Source: SM1-46 sp002451215 (GTDB lineage: Bacteria; Pseudomonadota; Gammaproteobacteria; Acidiferrobacterales; Sulfurifustaceae). From it: a DNA stretch of 31,601 nucleotides. Below the pieces are notes generated by a model. It was not told the DNA's origin, searched no databases, and saw only the letters and a list, made by a program, of their open reading frames with translations. This document shows, piece after piece, positions 15,335-23,067 of this stretch (position 1 is its first letter; each line of letters starts with the position of its first letter). The translations under genes were made by a program, and so were the position numbers. The stretch lies in NCBI GenBank assembly GCA_002451215.1, contig DKBM01000098.1, positions 1 through 31,601 on the forward strand. The letters run 5' to 3'.

Positions 15335-16634
15335 ATGACTCAGGCAGGAAAAATCCCCGTGCAGGACACGAATAAGTGTGACGTTCTTGTTATTGGCGGC
15401 GGCCCCGCTGGTTCTACCATTTCGGCCTTTCTCGCGCAAAAGGGGTGGAAGGTCACGCTGCTCGAAAAGGATCACCATCCGCGCTTTCACATCGGCGANN
15501 AAGGTCGTTTCCATCGGCATGCTCAAGCCAGGGGCCGAGTTCAACTATCCGGGCTGCGAGCCAGCAGTCTATTACTTCAGCGGGGCCATCGATGCCTCGG
15601 AGCCCGTCGCCTATCAGGTACGACGCTCGGAGTTCGACGAACTGCTGCTGCGCAACAGCGCGGTCAAGGGCACTGACGTGCGCGAGGGCTTCCGTGTCCG
15701 CAACGTCGAGTTTCGCGATGGCGGAAGCACGCTGGTCACCGCCGAAGACGAGTCCGGGGCAACGCATCGCTGGGAAGCGCGCTACCTGGTGGACGCCTCG
15801 GGGCGTGAAACCTATCTCGCCAACCAATTCGGAATGAAGCACCGCAATCCGGAGCACAACAGTTCGGCGATCTTTGGTCATTTCTCCGGTGTCGAGCGCC
15901 GCCCCGGCGATGACGCCGGCAACATCAGCGTCTACTGGTTCGAGCACGGCTGGTACTGGCTGATACCGCTTGCCGACGGAGCAACCAGCGTCGGTGCCGT
16001 GTGCTGGCCGTACTATATGATGAGCCGCAAGAAGCCAGTGGATGACTTCCTGCGGGACACGCTGCGACTCAACCCACTGCTCGCCGAGCGCATGAAGAAC
16101 GCGAAGTTGATGGCGCCCGCGCTCGCGACCGGCAATTTCTCCTACACCGCGGAGCGCATGTACGGCGATGGCTGGCTGATCGTCGGAGATGCCTTTGCGT
16201 TTATCGATCCGGTGTTTTCGAGCGGCGTGTTTCTCGGCATGAACAGCGCCGAGCGCGGTGCCGAGATGGTCGACGAAATGCTGAAAAAAGGTGACGTATC
16301 CGTCGCCGCCAACCGCGCGATGTTGCAGGAATTCGACCGTACCATTCGCAGCGGCCTCAAGACCTTTTCGTGGTTCATCTACCGCATCACGACGCCGGCG
16401 ATGCGCCAGATGTTCATGCACCCGCGCGATTTCTTCCGCATGAAACGGGGCATCATGTCGCTGCTGGCGGCGGACGTGTTCAGCAAGACGCCGATCCGCC
16501 TGCCACTAAACGCGTTCAAGTTCTTCTACTATGTGACGTCCGTGGTGAATCTGCGCGCGAGTATTGAATCCTGGCGTCAGCGCCGGCGCGCGTGGAGCAG
16601 CCGGCTGGACTTCGTGTGGAAGAGTGGCGCCTAG
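15335..16634 (+). CDS. FAD-dependent oxidoreductase, flavin-dependent-halogenase-like, with a sequence gap
   Basis: A flavoprotein of about 430 visible residues. The N-terminal FAD-binding GGGPAGS motif is followed by FHIG and then 'nn' at 15499-15500; the frame changes across it. Relatives have a conserved GES-LLP segment next, which is missing here, so roughly 15-20 residues are probably lost in the gap. Downstream, WYWLIP matches WxWxIP and FIDPVFSSG matches FxxPxxSxG, both signatures of flavin-dependent halogenases. MLKPGAEF aligns with the region carrying the halogenase catalytic Lys. Non-halogenating relatives share some of these motifs, so the reaction is open. No biosynthetic cluster surrounds it. 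The FKBP gene follows 53 bases later. Confidence 0.78.
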
Positions 16635-16687
16635 TGAGGCCCATTGTTTTTTAGCCTCGAACCACGGACTGCGCAGGGCCATTGACC

Positions 16688-17038
16688 ATGACCGCAACTA
16701 CCACGCCATCCGGTTTGGTTATCGAGGATCTTGAGATCGGCTCCGGAAAGGAGGCCACCGGTCCCGGGCAGTTCGTTACCGTTCACTACTCCGGTCGGCT
16801 GATGGACGGGCGCGAGTTCGATTCCAGCCGCAGGCACGGCGAACCGTTCGCGTTCCCGCTTGGTGTGCAGTACGTGATCCGTGGCTGGGATGAAGGTCTG
16901 GTCGGCATGCGAATCGGGGGCAAGCGCCGCCTCACGGTTCCGCCCGAACTCGGCTATGGCGCCGCCGGTGCCGGTGGCGTTATTCCGCCCAATGCCACGC
17001 TGGTTTTCGAAATCGAGCTGCTGGAAATCAGCGAATAG
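16688..17038 (+). CDS. FKBP-type peptidyl-prolyl cis-trans isomerase
   Basis: A 116-residue single FKBP domain without signal peptide, so cytoplasmic. The family core is complete: VTVHYSGRLMDGREFDSS, the VIRGWDEGL segment, GGKRRLTVPPELGYG and IPPNATLVFEIELLE, which contribute the hydrophobic active-site pocket. It catalyses proline isomerisation during protein folding. Start ATG 16688; a TTG 6 bases earlier is less likely. It is on the same strand as the flavoprotein upstream and may share its transcript. No terminator is evident between them. Confidence 0.93.
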   Translation: MTATTTPSGLVIEDLEIGSGKEATGPGQFVTVHYSGRLMDGREFDSSRRHGEPFAFPLGVQYVIRGWDEGLVGMRIGGKRRLTVPPELGYGAAGAGGVIPPNATLVFEIELLEISE

Positions 17039-17059
17039 TGCCGCTCCTGTGGGCCGGAC

Positions 17060-17089
17060 TTGAAATTCGGGCGCCCGCCCCGAGATAAT
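17060..17089 (+). promoter_or_regulatory. Candidate sigma70 promoter of the single-domain rhodanese
   Basis: TTGAAA, 18 bases, GATAAT, followed by an AT-rich leader of about 45 bases up to ATG 17140. Confidence 0.55.
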
Positions 17090-17139
17090 GCGCGTCCATT
17101 AGCAACTACTAATATACACATTATTTACCGGAGATTTGC

Positions 17140-17478
17140 ATGTTTTCGAGCATCAAGGAAATTGACGCCCCAGAGCTTGCACGGCGCTTGGGCGAGCGCG
17201 CCGATGATCTGCACGTCATCGACGTGCGCCATTTCGGCGAAATCGCAACTGGCACCGTGCCCGGTGCCACGGCGCTGCCGCTGCACACGCTGCCGCTCAA
17301 TCTCGATCAACTCGACCGTGGCAAGGACCTGGTACTGGTCTGTCGCAGTGGCGCGCGTTCGGCGCAGGCCTGCCATTTCCTCCAGCAGCGCGGGTTCGCG
17401 AATGTCTACAACCTGCGTGGCGGAATGATGGGCTGGGCACAATCCGGATTGCCCGCCGAAGCACCACCAGTCGACTGA
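17140..17478 (+). CDS. Single-domain rhodanese (sulfurtransferase)
   Basis: A 112-residue cytoplasmic rhodanese domain. The active-site loop is CRSGARS with Cys68, which carries the persulfide; the DVRHFGEIATGTVPGA segment (about 28-43) is the usual CH2A-type region. Such proteins move sulfane sulfur from thiosulfate or persulfides to acceptors; the physiological partner is unknown. GGAG lies 6 bases upstream of the ATG. It has its own promoter candidate and a strong terminator behind it, so it is probably monocistronic. It is one of three rhodanese-fold genes in the window. Confidence 0.92.
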   Translation: MFSSIKEIDAPELARRLGERADDLHVIDVRHFGEIATGTVPGATALPLHTLPLNLDQLDRGKDLVLVCRSGARSAQACHFLQQRGFANVYNLRGGMMGWAQSGLPAEAPPVD

Positions 17479-17498
17479 ATCGCACACCGTGGCATGTG

Positions 17499-17534
17499 AA
17501 CGAGAAGGCCCGGCAGCCGCCGGGCTTTCTCGTT
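17499..17534 (+). terminator. Strong hairpin terminator after the rhodanese gene
   Basis: A 16-bp stem with one G-U pair and a 4-base loop (AGCC), starting 20 bases after the rhodanese stop. The outer A-T pairs give a short T run (GTTT). It separates the rhodanese from rsuA. Confidence 0.7.
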
Positions 17535-17587
17535 TCCGCCAGGCGCTGCGTTCAATTGCGGACACGTCACTTATCGCCCCGCGTCTC

Positions 17588-18298
17588 ATGCGCCTCGACA
17601 AGCTGCTCGCCCACGCAACTGGCCTCACGCGCTCCTTGGCCGCGCGGGCGATCCGTGCGGGAGAGGTGCGTGTCGATGGCCACGTGCAGCGTGATCCTGC
17701 TGCGCATGTAGAGCCCAGTGCCCGGATTGAGCACGATCACCGGGTACTTGAGGCGCCCCGCGCTCGTTACTTCATGGTCAACAAGCCATCCGGGTACGTG
17801 TGTGCCAACCGCGACACGCGGCATCGCACCGTCTTCCAGCTTCTCGATATGCCGAATCCGGCTGGCCTGAATGTGGCCGGGCGGCTGGATATCGACGCCA
17901 CCGGCCTGGTGCTCATCACGGATGATGGTAACTGGTTGCATCGGGTTACTGCTCCACGCTACCGGCATCCAAAGCGATATCGGGCAACGCTCGCGTCCCC
18001 GCTCACGCCCGAGGCTCAGCAGCAGCTTCGCGTCGGCATCCGCTTGAAAGACGAGGCCAAAGCATGCGCGCCGGTTGAGCTCGCGCAACTGAGCCCAGCC
18101 GAGTGGCGCATCACCCTGACCGAGGGCCGCTACCATCAGGTCAAACGCATGTTCGCTGCGGTCGGAAACCACGTGCTTGCCCTGCACCGCGAAGCGATCG
18201 GCCCCATCGTGCTCGATCCGGACCTCGCCCCCGGGGCGGCCCGTCCGCTGCACGACGAGGAAGTCGCTGCGTTTGGGGCGCGCGCGACGTCCGTCTAG
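17588..18298 (+). CDS. rsuA: 16S rRNA pseudouridine-516 synthase RsuA
   Basis: A 236-residue protein close to the length of E. coli RsuA (231). An N-terminal S4 RNA-binding domain (about residues 1-47, MRLDKLLAHATGLTRS) is followed by the RsuA/RluB/E/F catalytic domain with the motif GRLDIDATGLVLIT, in which Asp101 is the nucleophile. EGRYHQVKRMFAAVGNHV near residues 177-194 is the second family hallmark. It converts U516 of 16S rRNA to pseudouridine during 30S assembly. Start ATG 17588 fits the conserved S4 start; the frame extends upstream through the terminator hairpin, which argues against a longer product. Confidence 0.9.
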   Translation: MRLDKLLAHATGLTRSLAARAIRAGEVRVDGHVQRDPAAHVEPSARIEHDHRVLEAPRARYFMVNKPSGYVCANRDTRHRTVFQLLDMPNPAGLNVAGRLDIDATGLVLITDDGNWLHRVTAPRYRHPKRYRATLASPLTPEAQQQLRVGIRLKDEAKACAPVELAQLSPAEWRITLTEGRYHQVKRMFAAVGNHVLALHREAIGPIVLDPDLAPGAARPLHDEEVAAFGARATSV

Positions 18299-18551
18299 CA
18301 ACCAAACCGGTGTGTCCGGCCATAGACCGTCTTAATTGTGACGTGTCGCGCTCGCCTGTGACCGATTCGTGACACACGGCGCGCCAAAATCCCGCGACAC
18401 GCTTCCTAACCCCATGATCTTCCATGACCCCAAATCGGGCACGAGGCTTGCTTAAGAGTGTCCTGCGGCAGCGCGCAGCCTCATGGCATGGGCAGCACGA
18501 GAATGCCGGTTAACCACAACATTTCACCATTCAAAATTTACGAGGTCTGCA

Positions 18552-19370
18552 ATGAAGCATTGGTTGTCCGTTTTTGCCGCGCTGGTGATTGCCGGTCAAG
18601 CGACTTTGGCTGGCGCCGCCGCCGAGCCGTTCCCGCATCGTGCCAAGTACAAGGAAGTACAGATCATGGAGATCGAAAATCTTGAGCGTCAGCTCGATCA
18701 GCTGATCGTTATCGACGTGCGCTCGAAGTACGAGTACGACACCATGCACATCAAGGGCGCCAAGCATGTACCGCTGCACAGCAAGACCTTCGAGGCCGAC
18801 GTGCAGAAGCTGCGTGCGGGTAGCAACAAGCCGATCGTCTTCTACTGCAACGGTGTCACCTGCAAGAAGTCATACCAGGCGACCGAGAAGGCCATGGCTG
18901 CAGGTATTCGCAATTGTTACGCCTACGACGCCGGTCTGCACGGCTGGGCCAAGCGCTATCCGGAACACAGCGTGTTGCTCGGCAAGAGTCCGATGAATCC
19001 CGCTGACTTCCTTGAGAAGGAGGCCTATAAGAAGCGGGTGATTTCGGCCGCCGATTTCGAGAACCGCATGGGCGCCGGCGCGATCGTGCTCGACATTCGT
19101 GACCTGGCGCAGCGTGATATGGCGCTCTTTCCCTTCAAGGAGCAGCGCGCCCAGCTCGACGACAGCCAGAAGATTGCCGCGGTGGTGGAAGAGGCCAAGC
19201 GCCAGAAGAAGATACTGCTCGTTTATGACAAGACCGGACGCCAGGCCCCATGGTTCCAGTACTACCTTGAGCAGCAGGGCATCAAGAGCTACCACTTCAT
19301 GGAAGGCGGTGCCGAGGGCTACTTCGAGTTCAAGTACGGCAAGCTGAAGGTCAAGGCGCCGGACGCCTGA
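18552..19370 (+). CDS. Exported tandem rhodanese-domain protein
   Basis: A 272-residue protein with a signal peptide (residues 1-24, ending in LAGAAA) and two rhodanese-like domains. Domain 1 (about 35-140) has a loop CNGVTCKKS with Cys99 in the catalytic position and a second Cys104. Domain 2 (about 162-265) has DKTGRQA in the same place, with Asp226 instead of Cys, so it is non-catalytic. This two-domain pattern is common, but here the active half is N-terminal, the reverse of classical thiosulfate sulfurtransferases. It probably handles periplasmic sulfane sulfur or redox. Start ATG 18552 with GAGG 6 bases upstream; longer in-frame starts would bury the signal peptide. Confidence 0.87.
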   Translation: MKHWLSVFAALVIAGQATLAGAAAEPFPHRAKYKEVQIMEIENLERQLDQLIVIDVRSKYEYDTMHIKGAKHVPLHSKTFEADVQKLRAGSNKPIVFYCNGVTCKKSYQATEKAMAAGIRNCYAYDAGLHGWAKRYPEHSVLLGKSPMNPADFLEKEAYKKRVISAADFENRMGAGAIVLDIRDLAQRDMALFPFKEQRAQLDDSQKIAAVVEEAKRQKKILLVYDKTGRQAPWFQYYLEQQGIKSYHFMEGGAEGYFEFKYGKLKVKAPDA

Positions 19371-19429
19371 CACCCGCTTTGCGTCGCCGCCCGTTGGTCG
19401 ACGACGCTCCAGCGGAAGACTTAATCGAC

Positions 19430-19462
19430 AAAGGCAGGCGGGCATAGTGCCCGCCTGCCTTT
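19430..19462 (+). terminator. Strong terminator after the tandem rhodanese
   Basis: A perfect 15-bp stem (19430-19444 with 19448-19462) with a 3-base loop, A-rich on the left and T-rich on the right, between two converging genes. It could work in both directions. Confidence 0.75.
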
Positions 19463-19502
19463 CCTGTTGTTGGGGCAGTGGACCCGGTCACCCCCGCTCT
19501 AA

Positions 19503-20021
19503 TCACAGCCTTACACGAATTTGCCGGCTGTTGTTGTAGCGGTCGAGTTCTGCCGAGCGCATGCTGGTGTCAACCAGCGCCTTGATGTCGTAGTCCAGGC
19601 TTTGCTTGCCGCCTTCCAGAAAGCGACCCAGCGGTACCTCGTAGGTACGCGACTCACCCGGCCGCAGGTGCGGCACCGCGAAGCGTGGTGGCGGGTTCGA
19701 GCCCCGGCAATTGTGGACCGCCTCTTTGATTGTCACAAAACACTGAACCAGCACGCCGGTCGGCGGGGAGGTCACGACGCCCGCATTGCTGACACGAACC
19801 CGAACGCGCGTGCGCCGGCGATCGATCGGCAAGGGGACAAGCTCCAGCAGATCGATGGAAAGATCCGGCAGGGGCTTGGGCGGCTCTTTGGGTTTTGACG
19901 CGCCGCCCGATTCGGGTGTCTTGGCGGGCGTTTGTTCCGCCGCGGTAGCGACAGTGCCATGACCGAGGCACAGCGTGAGCAGCAGCACAAACAGACTCTT
20001 ATGACAAATGCGATTATCCAT
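19503..20021 (-). CDS. Secreted CARDB-like protein
   Basis: A 172-residue exported protein. The signal peptide covers about residues 1-28 (hydrophobic LFVLLLTLCL, cleavage near ATAA). A Pro/Lys-rich linker (residues 30-50) leads to a beta-sandwich that resembles CARDB: PDLSIDLLELVP, RTRVRVRVSNAG, then HLRPGESRTYEVPL and a C-terminal DRYNNSRQIRVRL, close to the usual CARDB ending around an N-N pair. Two Cys (about 108 and 119) may form a disulfide. CARDB domains are adhesion- or structure-related in bacteria; no more specific role can be given. It converges on the tandem rhodanese and stands alone. Confidence 0.72.
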   Translation of the reverse strand: MDNRICHKSLFVLLLTLCLGHGTVATAAEQTPAKTPESGGASKPKEPPKPLPDLSIDLLELVPLPIDRRRTRVRVRVSNAGVVTSPPTGVLVQCFVTIKEAVHNCRGSNPPPRFAVPHLRPGESRTYEVPLGRFLEGGKQSLDYDIKALVDTSMRSAELDRYNNSRQIRVRL

Positions 20022-20152
20022 AGCGACTGCTCCACTCTGATTCGGACGGTCCAGTGCCGGTTGTTTGCTGGCCGTAGACCCGTATCGAGTGTAGCAAACG
20101 CCCTGGTTGGGGTCGGGGCAAGCGAGGGAGTCCTGCTAGGTGCCCGGATACA

Positions 20153-20374
20153 CGCTCCGGGATTGGGCACTGTTTCGAGGAGTGGCGCCGCGATTCAGTG
20201 GCCCAGCACGAAATCCACACCCTATTCCTGGAGGAGTGCCGCTTTCTCGTGGTGCTCAACGAACTCGGCGATTGTCTCCTTGCCGTGAGCATGCGCGATC
20301 CCGTGGATCGAGCTCACGACAGTGAGGTCGCCAGCGTCCTCGAGATTGCCGCGAACACCGGATTTCCTGATGCC
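20153..20374 (-). pseudogene. Decayed EAL-domain (c-di-GMP phosphodiesterase) C-terminal remnant
   Basis: The minus strand reads, in one frame, GNLEDAGDLTVVSSIHGIA, then HAHGKETIAEFVEHHEKA, then ALLQE, a TAG stop (20222-20224), GVDFVLGH, a TGA stop (20195-20197), and IAAPLLETVPNPGA. This matches the end of an EAL domain: the helix before the lGkxtIAEfVE motif, the LLxelGvdyvQGy motif and the short tail. Two in-frame stops and the loss of everything upstream (the neighbouring gene begins at 20392) make it dead. About 74 codons remain. The + strand ORF at 20198-20395 is its antisense shadow. Recognition is from motif memory. Confidence 0.75.
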
Positions 20375-20391
20375 TCGGGTTGTTTGCCCGC

Positions 20392-21468
20392 CTAACGCTT
20401 GTGGCCAAGACCCAGCGGGTCAGCTGGATCGACGCCCTCCTTGAAGGGTCGTTTACGCTCAAGCGCCGTGAGTTGATAAACCTGGCCGATCCAGTTGTCG
20501 ATGACTGCCTCGGCGGTATCGTGCCAGGTGTTGTCGACGCTCGCGGTCACAAGTGACTCGGGGAATTCCGGCAGTACCTGACCCGCCGCACGCGCTGCCA
20601 GCACGCGCTCCTGATGCTCGTCGAGGATCGCGCGCACTCGCTCGGAGAAGTAGTTATCGAGCAACGGCGGATAGTCCAGACGCTCACCGCGTGAGAACCG
20701 CATTACCTCACGCTTGTACTCCTTCAACAGGCTCACAGTGTCGTATTCCGGATGGCCCTGGAAGAATACGATCCGGAAGCCATCCTCGCTCGTGGCGAGA
20801 TGCACCCCGGCCTGCTCGCTTTCGACAAGTACCGGAAGCTGCGCTGCCTCGAACTGTGCCCGGTCAATCTGGTTGAAACGTGAATGGGGCACGTCGAAGC
20901 GGGTATTGACGTCGCTCACCAGCGGGTGACGGCGATCGACCACGCGGTGCGCATACACGCCCCAGCGCTTCAAGCCGAGCGGTCGGCGCTTCTGGTTGTA
21001 TCGAAATTGCAGTACCGCATGCGTCGCCAGGCACGAGCAAAGCGTGGAGGTGACGTTCTCATATGCCCAGTCGATGACGCGGATCAGGGGTTTCCAGAAC
21101 GGCTCCAGCGCAAGATCCGGTTGCGTGACGTTCGCGCCGGTGATGATCAGCGCATCAAGCCCCAGCTCCTGGATCTGCTCGAAGCTCTCGTAGTATTCCT
21201 GAACATACTGTTGCGCTTCGGCAGAGCGCTTCAGCTCCGGCAAAGTGAAGGGATGCATGTAGAACTGCGCGATCGCATTGCTTTCGCCCACCAGCCGGAA
21301 GAACTGCCGCTCCGTGGCGGCAAGCGCCGCATCCGGCATCATGTTGAGCAGGCCGATGTGCAGCTCGCGAATATCCTGGTGCAGCGCCACCTCGCGCGGC
21401 ACGACCGGCTCGCCATCGCTTCTCAGTCGCTCGAACGTGGGAAGCTTGCTGTGGGCAACGAGTGGCAT
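20392..21468 (-). CDS. metA: MetA-family homoserine O-acyltransferase
   Basis: A 358-residue enzyme of the MetA (homoserine trans-succinylase) family, acting in the first committed step of methionine synthesis. The acyl-accepting Cys146 (CSCLATHA) and the His239/Glu241 pair (QGHPEYD) form the catalytic centre. In the TGANVT segment Thr115 occupies the position that is Gly in succinyl- and Glu in acetyl-transferring members, so the acyl donor cannot be read off. The C-terminal tail is longer than in E. coli MetA (309 aa). It lies 18 bases downstream of the P-loop protein gene on the same strand, likely co-transcribed. I use metA in the family sense. Confidence 0.86.
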   Translation of the reverse strand: MPLVAHSKLPTFERLRSDGEPVVPREVALHQDIRELHIGLLNMMPDAALAATERQFFRLVGESNAIAQFYMHPFTLPELKRSAEAQQYVQEYYESFEQIQELGLDALIITGANVTQPDLALEPFWKPLIRVIDWAYENVTSTLCSCLATHAVLQFRYNQKRRPLGLKRWGVYAHRVVDRRHPLVSDVNTRFDVPHSRFNQIDRAQFEAAQLPVLVESEQAGVHLATSEDGFRIVFFQGHPEYDTVSLLKEYKREVMRFSRGERLDYPPLLDNYFSERVRAILDEHQERVLAARAAGQVLPEFPESLVTASVDNTWHDTAEAVIDNWIGQVYQLTALERKRPFKEGVDPADPLGLGHKR

Positions 21469-21486
21469 TTCAGGATTCCGTGTCGG

Positions 21487-22332
21487 TCAGCCGTGGTGGG
21501 CGAGCGCCTTTTCAACCAGGCGCAGAAAGCCCGGTTCGTCGCGCGCCTCGCGCAGTTCGTCGGTCGTGATGGTGTAGCCGTATTCGTCGGCTATCGCCTG
21601 ATAGCGTGGTATACGCGAGTAGAAAAGCCGTGGAAACATCCATCGCACAAAGTCATCAGGATCGATCTCGGCGACATAGTCATGGTCCTTCTCGCGCAGG
21701 TAGATTGATAGCTGCTCGTCGAGGAACGTCTCGCGGTAGTAGAGCGGCTTGGGATCTTCTTCGGCGCGGCGAATCAGCTCCTGCTCATCCTGCTCGGTCG
21801 CCTTGATATACAGAATCAGCGTGTGCTCGGCGAGGATGCGCAAAGTCGCCGGATCGTCGAGTTCGCAGAGCGAACCGCCGGCGTCATTGACGAAATGGGG
21901 GTAGCCATATAGGGAATGTGCCTTGGCGATGAATTCGGGCACGTCGCGCATCGCGGCGATCTCGGCATCGCGGTGCAGCAGTTGCCGGCGCTTGAACTCC
22001 TTGAGCGGCAGTCCGCCGCGCTCGGGGTTGCCGAGCTTGCCAAGAAAACTCGATACCGGCTGCAGGTTGTCCACCGTCAGATTGTTGCGGATGAAGATCG
22101 AGTCGTTACGCAGCAGCTCGCGCAGGAACGGCACCTGCATGGCCTGGGCCTTGATGTGGTCGAGAATCGGCTCATCGAGGTAGCGCGTGCCAATGCGGTA
22201 GTCACCGGAATAGTGAAACCAGTTCTTCTTGCGCAACCGGATTGCCAGGCGCGTCTTGCCCACGCCCGACATTCCGAGCAGGGTAATGGACTTGTTGGGC
22301 CAGGCCTTGAATTCCTTCGCCGACAGACGCAC
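21487..22332 (-). CDS. P-loop NTPase of unknown function (kinase-like)
   Basis: A 281-residue cytoplasmic protein with a Walker A motif GMSGVGKT (Lys26) right after a short basic start, as in nucleotide- or shikimate-kinase-like proteins. The rest is mainly charged helices. I recognise no specific family. The GTG start at 22332 is supported by GGGGAG (22345-22340) 7 bases upstream; longer in-frame versions up to 22512 would overlap the divergent YkgJ gene. A TACAAT box (22365-22360) upstream could be its -10. It precedes metA by 18 bases and is divergent from the YkgJ-like gene over 121 bases. Confidence 0.8.
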   Translation of the reverse strand: MRLSAKEFKAWPNKSITLLGMSGVGKTRLAIRLRKKNWFHYSGDYRIGTRYLDEPILDHIKAQAMQVPFLRELLRNDSIFIRNNLTVDNLQPVSSFLGKLGNPERGGLPLKEFKRRQLLHRDAEIAAMRDVPEFIAKAHSLYGYPHFVNDAGGSLCELDDPATLRILAEHTLILYIKATEQDEQELIRRAEEDPKPLYYRETFLDEQLSIYLREKDHDYVAEIDPDDFVRWMFPRLFYSRIPRYQAIADEYGYTITTDELREARDEPGFLRLVEKALAHHG

Positions 22333-22359
22333 GCGATCGCTCCCCTTGAAGAAGGGCCT

Positions 22360-22365
22360 ATTGTA
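22360..22365 (-). promoter_or_regulatory. Possible -10 box for the P-loop/metA operon
   Basis: TACAAT on the minus strand, 27 bases before GTG 22332. No convincing -35 is seen 16-18 bases upstream, so this is a weak call. Confidence 0.3.
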
Positions 22366-22453
22366 GTCGAGCACTCCGGCGGCGCCGAGTACGCGAGGAG
22401 CAACAGAGGGCTGTGGTACACTCGGCGCGCAATTTCCGAGGATTCCACCACGT

Positions 22454-22897
22454 ATGGACGGCAGCATTCCCATCAAACCGGTCGGCCAGGTAGCCATCAC
22501 CGCCGAGAACAAGTGCAGTTTCTGCCGTGGTTCGACCTGTTGTACCTACCTGACCCAGCAGATCGACGCGCCGCGCTCGATGGAGGACTTCGATCTGTTG
22601 CTGTGGCAGATTTCGCATCAGAACACCCAGGTCTACAAGGACGACGACGGCTGGTTCCTGCTGGTCAACAATCGGTGCCGGCACCTGGCGGATGACGGCC
22701 GTTGTCTGGTCTATCACGAGCGGCCGCAGGTCTGTCGCGACCACACGAATGATGACTGCGAGTTCGAAGGTCCCTGCGGATCGGACGATTTCGAACAGTT
22801 CTTCCCGGACTATGAGGCGTTGCTCGCCTATTGCCGCAAGCGCTTCAAGAACTGGGACAAGCGATACAAGGCGGCGGGCAAGAAGGCCGGCGCCTGA
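22454..22897 (+). CDS. YkgJ-family cysteine-cluster protein
   Basis: A 147-residue cytoplasmic protein with the YkgJ-type metal-binding pattern: Cys21, Cys24, Cys29 and Cys30 (CSFCRGSTCC), followed by Cys75, Cys84, Cys94 (VYHERPQVCR), Cys102 and Cys108. The family is described as a putative Zn- or Fe-chelating (possibly Fe-S) domain of unknown function. The C-terminus is a basic Lys/Ala-rich tail. The gene is divergent from the P-loop protein and metA. A TACACT box at 22417-22422 may be its -10, and GAGG lies about 12 bases before the ATG, rather far. Confidence 0.9.
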   Translation: MDGSIPIKPVGQVAITAENKCSFCRGSTCCTYLTQQIDAPRSMEDFDLLLWQISHQNTQVYKDDDGWFLLVNNRCRHLADDGRCLVYHERPQVCRDHTNDDCEFEGPCGSDDFEQFFPDYEALLAYCRKRFKNWDKRYKAAGKKAGA

Positions 22898-23067
22898 GAG
22901 CCGCCTTCCGGCGTGAAACAGCCGGGAAGCGTGTGCCAGCGTTGACAGCGGCGCCCCGCGGCAAGGCCCGGCACAGTCGAGTCGACTGGAAGCATGGAGT
23001 GGGTGACGCAGGCCATGCGCTACCCGCGATCTAGGCGAACAACAAGCCGCATGGAGACGTGCCTTCG

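Noticed and set aside
18482..18500. Sigma54-like TGGCAT...GC element
   Set aside because: The GG and GC dinucleotides are 8 bases apart instead of 10.
19691..19707. tRNA T-loop-like sequence (GGTTCGAGCCCC)
   Set aside because: No acceptor or anticodon arms fit around it, and it lies inside the CARDB-like coding sequence.
20198..20395. 65-codon + strand ORF
   Set aside because: It is the antisense of the EAL remnant on the minus strand.
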